From Roseimicrobium sp. ORNL1 (GTDB lineage: Bacteria; Verrucomicrobiota; Verrucomicrobiia; Verrucomicrobiales; Verrucomicrobiaceae): DNA of 64,000 nucleotides. Of this stretch, positions 34,853-43,789 are shown one piece after another. Every line of letters starts with the position of its first letter. Within the stretch, counting starts at the first letter, position 1. A program made the translations under genes and the position numbers. Under the pieces are notes generated by a model, which worked only from the letters and a program-made list of their open reading frames with translations, was not told the origin of the DNA and searched no databases. The stretch covers positions 248,001-312,000 of the forward strand of contig NZ_CP049143.1 in the NCBI RefSeq assembly GCF_011044495.1, written 5' to 3'.

Positions 34853-35773
34853 TCAATCCGTGTCCGAGGCCATCAAAATTGTTAGCTGCCGAGATCGGTG
34901 GTCTTGAATGATCCAAGTGTGATCCCAGGCGATGTCATGGAATCGATTGCCCCATGGTTTGTGACAAACGCGAAGGTCCAATCCATCGTAACGCCGCTGG
35001 AAGGAGGTGAAAACGTTGTCAGCCAAGGTGATGGCCGATTCGATGGGGGATGCCGATGGGTGAATGCTTGGGTAGGCGCCGCCGTACGCGAGAGTTTGTG
35101 CCAAGAATCCACTGAACAAGTAGGGGGAATAGTGCTGCCAGTTGGAGCGGTCGATCAAGCAATCCTGGTCAGTGATGGAGATGTCGAAGTCCGCTAGGAC
35201 AGTTGGGTGTCTCAAGATTTCCAGAAATTGAGTGGGTGTCCAGGGATGGGACTTGGTTGCGAGAACGGTGTCGCTGATGTGATTTGAGTCGATGTGGTAA
35301 GTCTGAGCTTCGACGAATCCATTGAGGTATTTGAACCCCAAAGCCTCCACATAAGCTGCCAAGGCCTCAGTCACCGCAACGCGAGTCAAGCTGACTTCTT
35401 CCCAACGAAAGGCAGGTGGAGGCACGGGTTTGAGGACATGCTGCAGTCCGCCGGTGGAGACCAGGCGCGCAACGATATCGAAGAGGCCTGTGATGTGAGG
35501 ATTGCTCGTGCGGATTCCTTCCGGAGTAACCAAGAAGCGATCTGGCGAGCGGCAACCTTGTTTGGATACCAGGCGCGCCTGCGCATCAAAGTCTGGTGAA
35601 GAGCGATCGTAGAGTCCCGGTGTGGGCAGAAAATTGAAGGTATAGGCTTCCTTTGAGAGCGGCCAGTAGACCACAACGGGTCCTGCAATCGGCGCGCGAC
35701 TGCCGGTCGCGGAGCAATATTGGATCTCATACGGCCCACACCACTCGATGCCGATGCTGCTGCCAGGTCCCAT
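34853..35773 (-). CDS. Hypothetical 306-residue protein
   Basis: The largest gene of the orphan array. No signal peptide or membrane segment. Notable stretches: GIEWCGPYEIQYCSATG at the start, VVYWPLSKEAYTFNFLPTPGLYDRSSP, a histidine/tryptophan-rich middle (YHIDSNHISDTVLATKSHPWTPTQFLEILRHP), DFDISITDQDCLIDRSNW and a C-terminal FHDIAWDHTWIIQDHRS. Two HxxW-like and DxD-like clusters could be catalytic or metal-binding, but I cannot link them to a family. Cysteine content is moderate. Lower GC than the core genes by eye. Confidence 0.65.
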   Translation of the reverse strand: MGPGSSIGIEWCGPYEIQYCSATGSRAPIAGPVVVYWPLSKEAYTFNFLPTPGLYDRSSPDFDAQARLVSKQGCRSPDRFLVTPEGIRTSNPHITGLFDIVARLVSTGGLQHVLKPVPPPAFRWEEVSLTRVAVTEALAAYVEALGFKYLNGFVEAQTYHIDSNHISDTVLATKSHPWTPTQFLEILRHPTVLADFDISITDQDCLIDRSNWQHYSPYLFSGFLAQTLAYGGAYPSIHPSASPIESAITLADNVFTSFQRRYDGLDLRVCHKPWGNRFHDIAWDHTWIIQDHRSRQLTILMASDTD

Positions 35774-35858
35774 GTCCTATTTCACGATGACAAAATTCTG
35801 TGCGGAACGACCAGGCCGAGTTGCGTGAGAGAAGAGTTCTGAACGGCGAAAGGCCCTT

Positions 35859-36164
35859 TCATGAGCAATCCATTTCAACTTTGGTTTCACCACACTGGCG
35901 GCACATGAAAACATAGATCATGCCCACGTCACCAAAGCAAAACTGATCTCCAATGGAATCGATTTGAGCGAGGAAAGCCATGGGTTCCCAGCAGAATTCA
36001 CACGAAGGGATCTCGTTCGTATCGTTTATCCAGTCGGGCTTCCCGCCAATTTTGTGATTTGGGGTGTGGTCACACCACTGAAACTTGGCGAAGCTTTTGG
36101 CCTCGTCTGTGTTCAGCAACATCTTGAGGGGAATCTCGGGGATGGGGTCACCTATGGACGACAT
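35859..36164 (-). CDS. DUF1963 (YwqG)-like protein
   Basis: A 101-residue protein resembling the C-terminal half of DUF1963/YwqG proteins: KIGGKPDWIND, then C-x2-C (CEFCWEP), MAFLAQIDSIGDQFCFGDVGMIYVFMC and RQCGETKVEM. The two CxxC pairs suggest a zinc site. Full YwqG proteins are about 250 residues, so this is a short form or a domain remnant. It is the first gene of the seven-gene minus-strand orphan array. DUF1963 proteins are uncharacterised. Confidence 0.68.
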   Translation of the reverse strand: MSSIGDPIPEIPLKMLLNTDEAKSFAKFQWCDHTPNHKIGGKPDWINDTNEIPSCEFCWEPMAFLAQIDSIGDQFCFGDVGMIYVFMCRQCGETKVEMDCS

Positions 36165-36220
36165 ATCTTTTCAAAAATATAGAGTTCAACCGGACGATGG
36201 GCGAGGTGAAAGAGTGCGAA

Positions 36221-37627
36221 TCAGTCCACCGCCTTGCCGCCGCGCTCCACCACCTTGTCACCCGCTGCAAATTCGGCCAGCACCTTTTCCAAATTCGCGG
36301 CTTCCTCGGGATGCTCCGCAATCACGTTCCGTGACTCTCCGGGGTCCGTGTCGAGATTGTAGAGTTCCCTCACATCGGCTTTGGCTTTGTTGTTATCCTT
36401 GTCCTTGCTGGTGGTGCCTTTGGTGATGATGAGCTTCCATTTGCCAACACGGACCATGCGGGCGCGGTAGCCAGGACTGGCGGAGTAGACGGGCAACGGC
36501 TCAAGCGGGCTTTTCTTGGCGTGACTCGCCAGCATAGGATTGAGGTACTCACCGTCACCCTGGGAAGTGCGTGGCAGTTCCACTCCACCCAAGTAGCAGA
36601 AGGTGGTGAACCAGCCGGTGACGCTGACTGGCGCGTTCTGGACACCATTCTCCCAATGTCCCGGCCAGTGCGCGATGGCCGGGGTGCGGATGCCGCCTTC
36701 ATAGACGCTACCTTTCCAGCCGCGGAAGGGGGCATTGCTGCCGCGAATGGTGAGGTGCGGGCGGGTGTCGATGCCGGGATATTTGTCCTGCTTGTTATCC
36801 ACATCATCATGCGCGCCGTTGTCGCTGAGGAAGAGGACCACGGTGTTTTGGCGCAGGTTCTTCTTCTCCAGGGCGGCGAGGATTTGGCCCACGCCATCGT
36901 CCAGGTGGGAGACATCTGCGGCATGGAGGCGCTTCGCGGGGTCGGTGATGTGCTCATTCATCTTCAGCCACTGCTCGGGCTCGTTGATGGGCACGTGCAC
37001 GGCGGTGTAGGGGACATAGAGGAAGAAGGGCTTGTCGGTTCGTTCATCAATCCATTTCACCGCGTCCTTCGTGATGAGGTCGGTGATGTGACCCTCTTCG
37101 TCCAGCAGCGTGCCGTTGCGATGCCACGTTCGCTGGTGTGGTCCCATCTTGTATTCATGCGTGTCCGGTGTGGCACCGCCGGCGAGCAGGCCATAGCTGT
37201 AGCCGAAGCCGAATTTGTTCGGCGGGGTGTCGAGTCCGGAGCCGAGGTGCCACTTCCCGATGAGCGCGGTGTCATAACCCGCACCGGAGAGCACACTCGC
37301 GATCGTAGGTGTGCCGAAGGGGAATGCCTGCTCATTCTGCGCGCCGGTCACACCGAAGCGGCTCGCATACTGTCCCGTGAGCAGTGCCGCCCGCGTGGGG
37401 CTGCACATGGGATGCACGTAGTGCGCCGTGAGACGGATGCCTTCAGCAGCGAGCTTGTCCAGATGCGGCGTCTTCGCCTGACCACCCTGGAAACCGACAT
37501 CGCCATAGCCGAGGTCATCCGCGAGGATGATGACGAAGTTGGGCTTGTCTTGGGCGGCGGCTGCTACGGGCAATGCGATGCCACAAGCAAAGGTGACGAT
37601 GGCGATGAGGAGACGTCGCACGGACAT
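36221..37627 (-). CDS. Secreted type I sulfatase (arylsulfatase family)
   Basis: A 468-residue sulfatase with a signal peptide (SVRRLLIAIVTFACGIALPVAAAA). The formylglycine signature is CSPTR (C75-R79) followed by AALLTG, and C75 would be converted by a maturing enzyme not present in this window. Metal ligands: DD at 37-38 (ILADDLGYGDVGFQGG), SDNGAHDD further on; phosphate/sulfate-site lysine in GKWHLG and H in YTAVHVP. The C-terminus has the usual small domain (YNLDTDPGESRNV). It probably desulfates a polysaccharide in the periplasm or outside; the substrate is unknown. Confidence 0.93.
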   Translation of the reverse strand: MSVRRLLIAIVTFACGIALPVAAAAQDKPNFVIILADDLGYGDVGFQGGQAKTPHLDKLAAEGIRLTAHYVHPMCSPTRAALLTGQYASRFGVTGAQNEQAFPFGTPTIASVLSGAGYDTALIGKWHLGSGLDTPPNKFGFGYSYGLLAGGATPDTHEYKMGPHQRTWHRNGTLLDEEGHITDLITKDAVKWIDERTDKPFFLYVPYTAVHVPINEPEQWLKMNEHITDPAKRLHAADVSHLDDGVGQILAALEKKNLRQNTVVLFLSDNGAHDDVDNKQDKYPGIDTRPHLTIRGSNAPFRGWKGSVYEGGIRTPAIAHWPGHWENGVQNAPVSVTGWFTTFCYLGGVELPRTSQGDGEYLNPMLASHAKKSPLEPLPVYSASPGYRARMVRVGKWKLIITKGTTSKDKDNNKAKADVRELYNLDTDPGESRNVIAEHPEEAANLEKVLAEFAAGDKVVERGGKAVD

Positions 37628-37683
37628 ATAGCGTGGGAACGTAGCGCTGCGCAGAAACTTCCATGCATTGATATGGAAGCTGC

Positions 37684-37880
37684 GAGGCGAAGCCTCCTTG
37701 GACTGCGGCAGCCTGCTGCCGCTTTGAAGAGTCCGCAGCCTGCTGCGGCGATGATGATTCTCGCTGGTGGTGTCACACTACGAGAAGATGTTTGGCGGCT
37801 TCGCCGCAGTGAAGCGCGCAGCAGGCTGCGCTGAGAGAAAGCGGCAGCAGGCTGCACGCAGTCCAGGGAGGCTTCGCCTC
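37684..37880. repeat. Repeat family A, copy 2 (inverse orientation to copy 1)
   Basis: Outer arms GAGGCGAAGCCTCCTTGGAC (from 37684) and its complement ending at 37880 match at 22 of 23 positions. Inside are GCAGCCTGCTGCCGCTTT and its complement AAAGCGGCAGCAGGCTGC. The loop contains TTTGGCGGCTTCGCCGCAGTG, whose complement matches the loop of copy 1 at 1231-1405. It sits between the sulfatase start and the end of the upstream minus-strand gene. Confidence 0.8.
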
Positions 37881-37910
37881 GGAATAATACCTCTGCCTTC
37901 GAACTCCAGC

Positions 37911-38690
37911 CTACCGATTCACTCGAATCATCCCTCTCCCGCCACCCGCTGAGAACGAACCCCGGACCATGGGCCTCACAAACGAGGAACCGGAGGAGTG
38001 GTGATACGACGGCGGACAGAAGCTGCCGCCGCCACCACTGAAGACGGGCACGAAGGGAAACCCATAGAAGCCGGAGTCGAAATAGCTGTACCGGTCACGT
38101 CCGAACTGCCGGTAGGTACCGGCACCAGGCGTGTACACCTGCGTGATGGGCGAAAGCGAAGGCACGATTTCCTCCACCGCATCACTGCCACTCGCTCCGA
38201 GGTTCGGTGTGGCATCTCCAGGCAGTGGCGCAGGCGCGAGGGGCGGGCCGAGTTCTGCCAGGGCCTTCTCCGCAGCGAGGCGCTGGCGCTCACGCGCCAT
38301 CAGGATGTCCATCTTCTCCTCTTCACGCATCTGTTGTTTCTTCAGTGCGGTCTGGCGTTTCTCCGCCTCGTCCTTGGCGCGTTGCCCTTCTGCTTTGGCA
38401 TACTCCTCCGCCTTCGCAGCGTCATAGCGGAACTTCGTGCGCCATTCGTCACTGAGATTCTCGAAGCTGATCTTCGTGACACCGGCATCATGCATCACGG
38501 TCATGGCCTCCGGCGTGACCTTCATGATGCGGCAGTTCTTGTACTTGTCACCCGTGAGGGTGGTGATCTGCAGGGGCTTCGACTCCTCATCAGAGGCCGC
38601 CGGAGCTGGAGCCGGTGTCTGTGCCAATGTCTGCACCCCGGACGCGAGCATTGCGCCAAGTGCCAGCGCGAGCATGAGCACACTCTTCAT
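37911..38690 (-). CDS. Secreted coiled-coil protein, unknown
   Basis: A 259-residue protein with a signal peptide (KSVLMLALALGAMLASGVQTLAQ). An N-terminal small beta domain follows (LQITTLTGDKYKNCRIMKVTPEAMTVMHDAGVTKISFENLSDEW, about 40-85), a pattern seen in many Verrucomicrobial exported proteins. A long charged coiled coil comes next (about 90-150, AEEYAKAEGQRAKDEAEKRQT...). Last is a glycine/serine/tyrosine-rich, low-complexity tail (FGRDRYSYFDSGFYGFP, GGGGSFCPPSYHHSSGSS). Possibly envelope-associated. I chose the ATG at 38690, seven codons into the open frame, at the signal start. Confidence 0.7.
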   Translation of the reverse strand: MKSVLMLALALGAMLASGVQTLAQTPAPAPAASDEESKPLQITTLTGDKYKNCRIMKVTPEAMTVMHDAGVTKISFENLSDEWRTKFRYDAAKAEEYAKAEGQRAKDEAEKRQTALKKQQMREEEKMDILMARERQRLAAEKALAELGPPLAPAPLPGDATPNLGASGSDAVEEIVPSLSPITQVYTPGAGTYRQFGRDRYSYFDSGFYGFPFVPVFSGGGGSFCPPSYHHSSGSSFVRPMVRGSFSAGGGRGMIRVNR

Positions 38691-39008
38691 ACTACAAGCC
38701 AACCACACCCCGTGCCTATGGTCAAGCCCTCACGGGTTACAGTCGGAACGGCCTGTGCGTGAACCACCGGTAAAACGCGGGGAGCCATGGCAGGTCGCGG
38801 GGCATGGAGGGTGTTGTGTAAAAAACATTCACCCGTGTCACAGGGTGGCCTGTGCTGACATGAATTCTCCGCTTCATCGGCGTGTGCCGTGCCAGACATC
38901 GCCATGCGTTTTTCCAAGGTTCACCAACGCTGCACGTCATGCCCGCTGGGTGGTGTTCACCATTCATCCGTCTCCATTGCCCGCGCCACGTCTTTCCTTC
39001 GCCATGCC
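38691..39008. other. Gene-free spacer (318 bp) between divergent genes
   Basis: No open frame with coding character and no strong repeat is seen. A GTAAAAAACATTCACC stretch near 38818 is the only A/T-rich patch and might lie near a promoter, but no convincing -35/-10 pair was found. It should carry promoters for both the coiled-coil protein gene (-) and the VIT/VWA gene (+). Confidence 0.5.
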
Positions 39009-42000
39009 ATGAAAACGAAAACGCTTTTCCGTGCCGCGCTCGCCGCACTGCTCCTGCTCTCCGCTGCTGACTCCGTGTGCGGTCAGTCAAACCGTGGACT
39101 CACCATTCGTCCGCCACAGTCATCGCCGCCATTGAGGGAAGATAGACGTCCGCCCGTCCTCTGGATTAATCCGGAGTTGGGCAAGTTCAAGCCGATGAAG
39201 GTGCAGTCCGTGGATGTGGACATCAAGGTGCGCGGACACCTCGCGACCACGACCATGGAGATGACCTTCTTCAATCCCAACGGGCGCGTGCTCGAAGGGG
39301 AATTGATTTTCCCACTCGGTGAAGGGCAGACCATTTCCGGCTATGCGCTGGAAGTGGAAGGCAAGCTGCGCCAGGCGGTGGTGGTGGAGAAGGAGAAGGG
39401 CCGTGAGATTTTCGAAGAGATAGTGCGGCGCGGCGTGGACCCCGGACTGGCGGAGCTCACGAAGGGCAATGTCTTTCGCACGCGGGTGTATCCCATTCCC
39501 GCGAATGGCACCAAGCGGCTCTCGGTGACCTTTGAGCAGGAGCTCGCAGATGGTGAAAAGGGATTTCGCTACCTGCTGCCGCTCGCCTTTTCAGAAAAGG
39601 TGGGGAAGTTCCACGCACGCGTGGAGGTGGTGAAACAAGAAACTGCTCCCATGCCGGAGGCAGAGCAGACGGAGGGGCTCACGTTTGAGAAATGGCGCGA
39701 CAGTTTTGTGGCGGAGCTCACCACGGAGAACGTGGCGCACGAGAAACCTCTCGCCTTCATCGTGCCGAAAATGGCGGAGCGCCCTCAAGTATTCCTGGTG
39801 TCAGACAAGCTGGAGCCTGCGCAGATGTTCTTCCACGCCCGGGTGGAACCTGAAGTGCCACCCGCTCCGGCGATGCAGCAGCCGGACCGCATCGTCTTGT
39901 ATTATGATGCCTCCGGCAGCGCGGAGAAGCGTGACCGCAAGCGCGAATTCGCCTTCCTGAAGGAGTGGATGAAAGCACTTGGCCACGTGACCGTGGAGGT
40001 CATCGCGTTCCGCAATGATGCGGATAAACCTGTCACGGTGGAGGTGAAGGACGGGGACGCAAGCACACTCATCGGCCTCCTCGAGAACCTGCCGGTGGAT
40101 GGTGGCACTTCCCTGGGCGCGGTGCAGTCCGGAGGCGCGCCACTCACGGTGCTCATGTCGGATGGATTCTCGAACTTTGGCGACGCCGAACCGAAGGTGC
40201 CTTTGAAGGACGGTGCCGGACTGCCGCTGGTGGTGATCCACGCGGCTCCTATGGCGGACAGCGCCAGACTGGAAAGCATCGCACGCCGCACCGGCGGCCA
40301 TGTGGTGAATCTGCTCACCACCAGCACGGAGGACGCACTGGCGGCGATGCGGCAGTCGCCGTTTCAGTTCCTGTCTGCCAAGGTGATCTCGGGCAAGGTG
40401 ACCGACCTCGCGCCCGGCCTTCCAGAGACGGTGACGCGGGGCTTCTCCATTGCGGGTAGGTGTGAGGGGAAAGGCGAGATTGAGCTGGCCTTCGGCTATG
40501 CGGGCAAGGTGATGGCCACGCGCCGTGTCACCTTGAACCCGGATGACGCACTCGAAGCGGAGCGTGGGGACTTTGTGCGCCGCGCGTGGGCGCAGCGGAA
40601 GATTGCGGAACTGGCGCTGGATCCCCAGGCGAATGAATCCGCCATCACCGCCCTGGGGAAGGAGCATCGCATTGTGACCGCCGGGACCTCGCTGCTGGTG
40701 CTGGAGCGCATGGAGGACTATGTGCGCCATCGCATCCAGCCACCGGAGGCAGACTTGCAGGAGAAGTATGCCGCGATGTTGAAGAGCCAGCCGAAAGGTG
40801 GCGCGACACGCGATGAGAGCCAGCACCTCGATGAAGTGGCGAAGCGGTGGAGTGACTTCAAGGAATGGCACGGCAAGCGTCACCCGTGGCTGGAAAGCGT
40901 GCTCAAACCCACAGCCGAGCGTGAGGCCGCGCTGTACACGGCACTCGCAGGAGCCAACACTTCGAAGAACAACAGCCAGCGCGGCACCTTGAGTCCTGAA
41001 GACGCTGCTGCAGCACGTGCCCTGGCGGACAAGGCCAGTGATCTCGCGAGCCGCTGGCAGAAGGAAGGCCGGAATGAAGACACGCGTGCGGCGTGGATTG
41101 AGGAGGCGTCCAACGTGCTGCTCGCCGTGGATGTCCTGCGCCAGCGCCGGCTGGAACTCATGCCGCAGTCCGAGCCGCCGCAGGCGGACAACGGTCGGCC
41201 CGGCTCCGGCACAGGGAGTGGTGGCGGCCTCGGCGCGGGCGGAGTGCCCATGGCGCCTGCTGCTGCGGCTGCACAGCCGATGCCTGTGCTGGCTCCGGCT
41301 CCAGCTTCACCGGCAGAGGGAACGCCTCGTCGGTCCGGCGCCGGCTACATGCTGGACAGCGCTGGTTCATCGTTTTCGGGCGGAGGAGTGAGAGTGGCCG
41401 ATGCCGAAGGGCGCTCCTCCACCATGTCTGGCAGCATCGAGGTGAAGGCGTGGGATCCTGATACACCCTATTTGAAAAAGATACGGAAGGCGGAAGACGC
41501 CTACGCGGCCTACCTGAAGGAGCGCAAGGACAATGCGGGCAGCTCCGCGTTCTACCTGGATTGCGCGGACTATTTCCGCGAGGAGAAGAAGGATGACCGG
41601 CTCGCGCTTCGCGTGCTCTCCAACCTGGCCGAGATGGAACTGGAGAATGCACCACTGCTCCGCATCCTGGCGTACCGTCTGCAACAGCTCGGACGCTATG
41701 ACCTGGCCGTGCCGTTGTTTGAAGAGGTGCTGAAGACGCGTGGAGAGGAACCGCAAAGCCGCCGCGACCTCGCCCTGTGCCTCTCGCGCCGGGAAAATCC
41801 CGACCTCGCCCGCGCCGCCACCCTGCTGTGGGAGGTGGTGAAGCGGAAATGGGATGGCCGCTTCCAGGGCATCGACGTGATCGTGCTGCACGAGCTCAAT
41901 GATTTGCTGCAGCGCGCACCCAAGGAGGGACCGAAGGACCTGAGGCCTGATGTGGAAGCCATCGGCATCCAGAAGCGCTTCCTTGATGATGTGCCGGTGG

Positions 42001-42380
42001 ACCTGCGCGTGGCCCTCACGTGGGATGCGGACAGCACGGACATCGACCTCTGGGTCATCGACCCCACGGGCGAGGTGTGCATTTACAATCACAACCAGAC
42101 CCGCACGGGAGGCGCGATGAGCAACGACTTCACGGGTGGTTACGGTCCTGAAGTCTTCACCATCCGCCGTGCGCTGCCAGGCACGTACACGGTGAAGGTG
42201 AACTACTACGGCAATCGCCAGCAGAAGCTCGCCGGTGCGACCACGGTGCAGGTGGAATTCCAAACCTCCTTCGACAGGGCCGGTACCAAGTACCAGTCCG
42301 TCACCCGTCGTTTGAAGGACAACAAGGAGGTGATTGAGGTAGGCAAGTTTGTCTTCAAGCCGGAGCTGGAGGCGGAATAG
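39009..42380 (+). CDS. Exported VIT-VWA-TPR-DUF2135 protein (1123 residues)
   Basis: After a signal peptide (about 1-25) comes a VIT domain (about 50-170: DVDIKVRGHLATTTMEMTFFNPNGRVLEGELIFPL, then GREIFEEIVRRGVDPGLAELTKGNVFRTRVYPI). A VWA domain (about 295-450) has an apparently complete MIDAS: DASGS near 301, the threonine in GGTS near 365 and the aspartate in MSDGFSN near 383. A linker rich in G/P/A follows (about 735-800), then TPR-like helices (about 870-930, VLSNLAEMELENAPLLRILAYRLQQLGRYDLAVPLF). The C-terminus is a DUF2135/YfaP-type domain (about 1000-1110, TWDADSTDIDLWVIDPTGE). A secreted or envelope adhesion/scaffold protein is likely. Confidence 0.88.
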   Translation: MKTKTLFRAALAALLLLSAADSVCGQSNRGLTIRPPQSSPPLREDRRPPVLWINPELGKFKPMKVQSVDVDIKVRGHLATTTMEMTFFNPNGRVLEGELIFPLGEGQTISGYALEVEGKLRQAVVVEKEKGREIFEEIVRRGVDPGLAELTKGNVFRTRVYPIPANGTKRLSVTFEQELADGEKGFRYLLPLAFSEKVGKFHARVEVVKQETAPMPEAEQTEGLTFEKWRDSFVAELTTENVAHEKPLAFIVPKMAERPQVFLVSDKLEPAQMFFHARVEPEVPPAPAMQQPDRIVLYYDASGSAEKRDRKREFAFLKEWMKALGHVTVEVIAFRNDADKPVTVEVKDGDASTLIGLLENLPVDGGTSLGAVQSGGAPLTVLMSDGFSNFGDAEPKVPLKDGAGLPLVVIHAAPMADSARLESIARRTGGHVVNLLTTSTEDALAAMRQSPFQFLSAKVISGKVTDLAPGLPETVTRGFSIAGRCEGKGEIELAFGYAGKVMATRRVTLNPDDALEAERGDFVRRAWAQRKIAELALDPQANESAITALGKEHRIVTAGTSLLVLERMEDYVRHRIQPPEADLQEKYAAMLKSQPKGGATRDESQHLDEVAKRWSDFKEWHGKRHPWLESVLKPTAEREAALYTALAGANTSKNNSQRGTLSPEDAAAARALADKASDLASRWQKEGRNEDTRAAWIEEASNVLLAVDVLRQRRLELMPQSEPPQADNGRPGSGTGSGGGLGAGGVPMAPAAAAAQPMPVLAPAPASPAEGTPRRSGAGYMLDSAGSSFSGGGVRVADAEGRSSTMSGSIEVKAWDPDTPYLKKIRKAEDAYAAYLKERKDNAGSSAFYLDCADYFREEKKDDRLALRVLSNLAEMELENAPLLRILAYRLQQLGRYDLAVPLFEEVLKTRGEEPQSRRDLALCLSRRENPDLARAATLLWEVVKRKWDGRFQGIDVIVLHELNDLLQRAPKEGPKDLRPDVEAIGIQKRFLDDVPVDLRVALTWDADSTDIDLWVIDPTGEVCIYNHNQTRTGGAMSNDFTGGYGPEVFTIRRALPGTYTVKVNYYGNRQQKLAGATTVQVEFQTSFDRAGTKYQSVTRRLKDNKEVIEVGKFVFKPELEAE

Positions 42381-42430
42381 GACCGAGACGCATGGCAAAG
42401 CACTTGTGACATGAAGTGCCGACAGTCCAA

Positions 42431-42579
42431 GGAGCGGCACTAGCCTAGTGCCGTCGTGTGGCATCACCGAAGCGATGCATCAGGATGCGTTCGTGTGCCG
42501 TTGCTGCCCGCGTGAACGAAGGAAGAAGAGGCTCCGCACCCACATGGCCCACCACCGGCACTAAGGCTAGTGCCGCTCC
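42431..42579. repeat. Repeat family F, copy 1
   Basis: GGAGCGGCACTAGCCTAGTG... (42431-42453) pairs with CGGCACTAAGGCTAGTGCCG... (42556-42579) with a one-base bulge. Each arm is itself a near palindrome (CGGCACTAG/CTAGTGCCG). It lies between convergent genes (VIT/VWA gene and yceH-like gene). Same GGAGCGGCnnnnTTAG-type arms as the element at 49022-49132. Nothing else is seen in 42381-42664. Confidence 0.75.
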
Positions 42580-42664
42580 CTGCGAGCGAAGCTTCCTTTG
42601 CGCTCCGTGCGAGTGGTGCGTGCGTGATTCGTTTGTTACTTCACTTCATTCCCCGGCACTCACC

Positions 42665-43501
42665 TCACGGAATGAACCCGCCGCCCGTGACTTCCTCGCC
42701 GCCGAGCGTGGCGCTACGGGGAGTGCTGCCGCTTCCGCCAATATCGCTGAAGGAGCCTCCGGCCTCGCGAAGTTCCAGGGAGCCGAGGCGTCGCTTCAGT
42801 TCGGCGACCTCGTCACGCAGGTTGGCGATTTCATTTTCCAGACGTTCGCGCCAGGCGATGTCGGTATTCGCCTGCACGGCGGCTTCACCGGCGCTGCTGG
42901 TGGCCACGCCGGAAGTTTCCACCGGACCGCCGAGCAGATGCACATACGTGATGGTCTTGCGCCCACCACCTGCAGGGATGCTCTCCACCAGCGGCGTCTC
43001 GGGATAGGTCATGAGCTCGCGAATGGCGGACTCAGTCGCGGGGATGTCTGCGAAGGCATGCATGCGCTCGGCGCGCTGGCGCAGCTCACCGGCGGTCTGC
43101 GGGCCACGCAGCAGGAGCACGCAGAGCAGGGCGAGCGTGGGCTTCTCCAGGCGGGGCAGCTTGTGACCGAGGTTGTGCTTGTACTTCTGCACCCGGGCAC
43201 CGGCCAGCGTCACCTGCAGGGCGTAGCCGCGGGACTTCAGGCCCTCCAGCGCCTCGCGCACGGTGTCCTCATCCAGCTTCAGCACGGGCTCGCGGTTGGT
43301 GGTCTGATTGCACGCAGCGACGAGCGCATTCAGCGTGAGTGGGTAGTACTCGGGCGTGGTCATCTCCTTCTCCACTAGACAGCCGAGCACACGCACTTCC
43401 TGGTAGGTGAGCGGTTGGAGTGTGGAGGAGGCGGAGGGTGTCGTTGCCCCTTCGGCGGGCTCGTCGATGCTGTCGAGTTCGGGGGTGTCGTCCGCGTTCA
43501 T
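42665..43501 (-). CDS. YceH (DUF480) family protein
   Basis: A 278-residue YceH-type protein. The core (about 30-200) has the family opening TYQEVRVLGCLVEKEMTTPEYYPLTLNALVAACNQTTNREPV, the second winged-helix repeat beginning LLCVLLLRGPQTAGELRQRAERMHAF, and conserved YHLL-like YVHLLGGP. Two tandem winged-helix domains suggest DNA binding, but the function is not established. An added C-terminal coiled coil (RERLENEIANLRDEVAELKRRL) and a glycine/serine tail follow. I start at 43501; the open frame extends upstream without family similarity. Confidence 0.9.
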   Translation of the reverse strand: MNADDTPELDSIDEPAEGATTPSASSTLQPLTYQEVRVLGCLVEKEMTTPEYYPLTLNALVAACNQTTNREPVLKLDEDTVREALEGLKSRGYALQVTLAGARVQKYKHNLGHKLPRLEKPTLALLCVLLLRGPQTAGELRQRAERMHAFADIPATESAIRELMTYPETPLVESIPAGGGRKTITYVHLLGGPVETSGVATSSAGEAAVQANTDIAWRERLENEIANLRDEVAELKRRLGSLELREAGGSFSDIGGSGSTPRSATLGGEEVTGGGFIP

Positions 43502-43789
43502 GGCGTGCAGAAAAAAATAAGGGTAAGCGTGGAAGGTGGTGATCATAGCGAATCGCGCGATGAAGACTGCGCAACCTGAAAATCCACCACCATGGCACGA
43601 ATCCTGTTTTGCCATCTTTTCACCGGAAATCTTTTGATGACGGCTTCGGAGTGCCTCATGTACGATTCGGCGGATGTGGAATCGGTGCTTCAGCTCTCCG
43701 GTTTCACCCACCAGTTCCAATCCCCTACCAGAACCAGAAACGAACCCCAGTGACCGCTGCCTTCCCGTGGCGGCTAGGGACCATTTTCC
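43502..43789. other. Spacer between divergent genes, nothing recognised
   Basis: A 288-bp stretch between the divergent yceH-like and phosphatase genes. Short frames exist but lack coding character. An A-rich stretch (GAAAAAAATAAGGG around 43510) lies just upstream of the yceH-like start. No repeat arms or hairpin stand out. Confidence 0.4.

Noticed and set aside
36521-37834. A 437-codon open frame opposite the sulfatase gene and running into repeat A2
   Set aside because: Antisense shadow; its end is repeat sequence.
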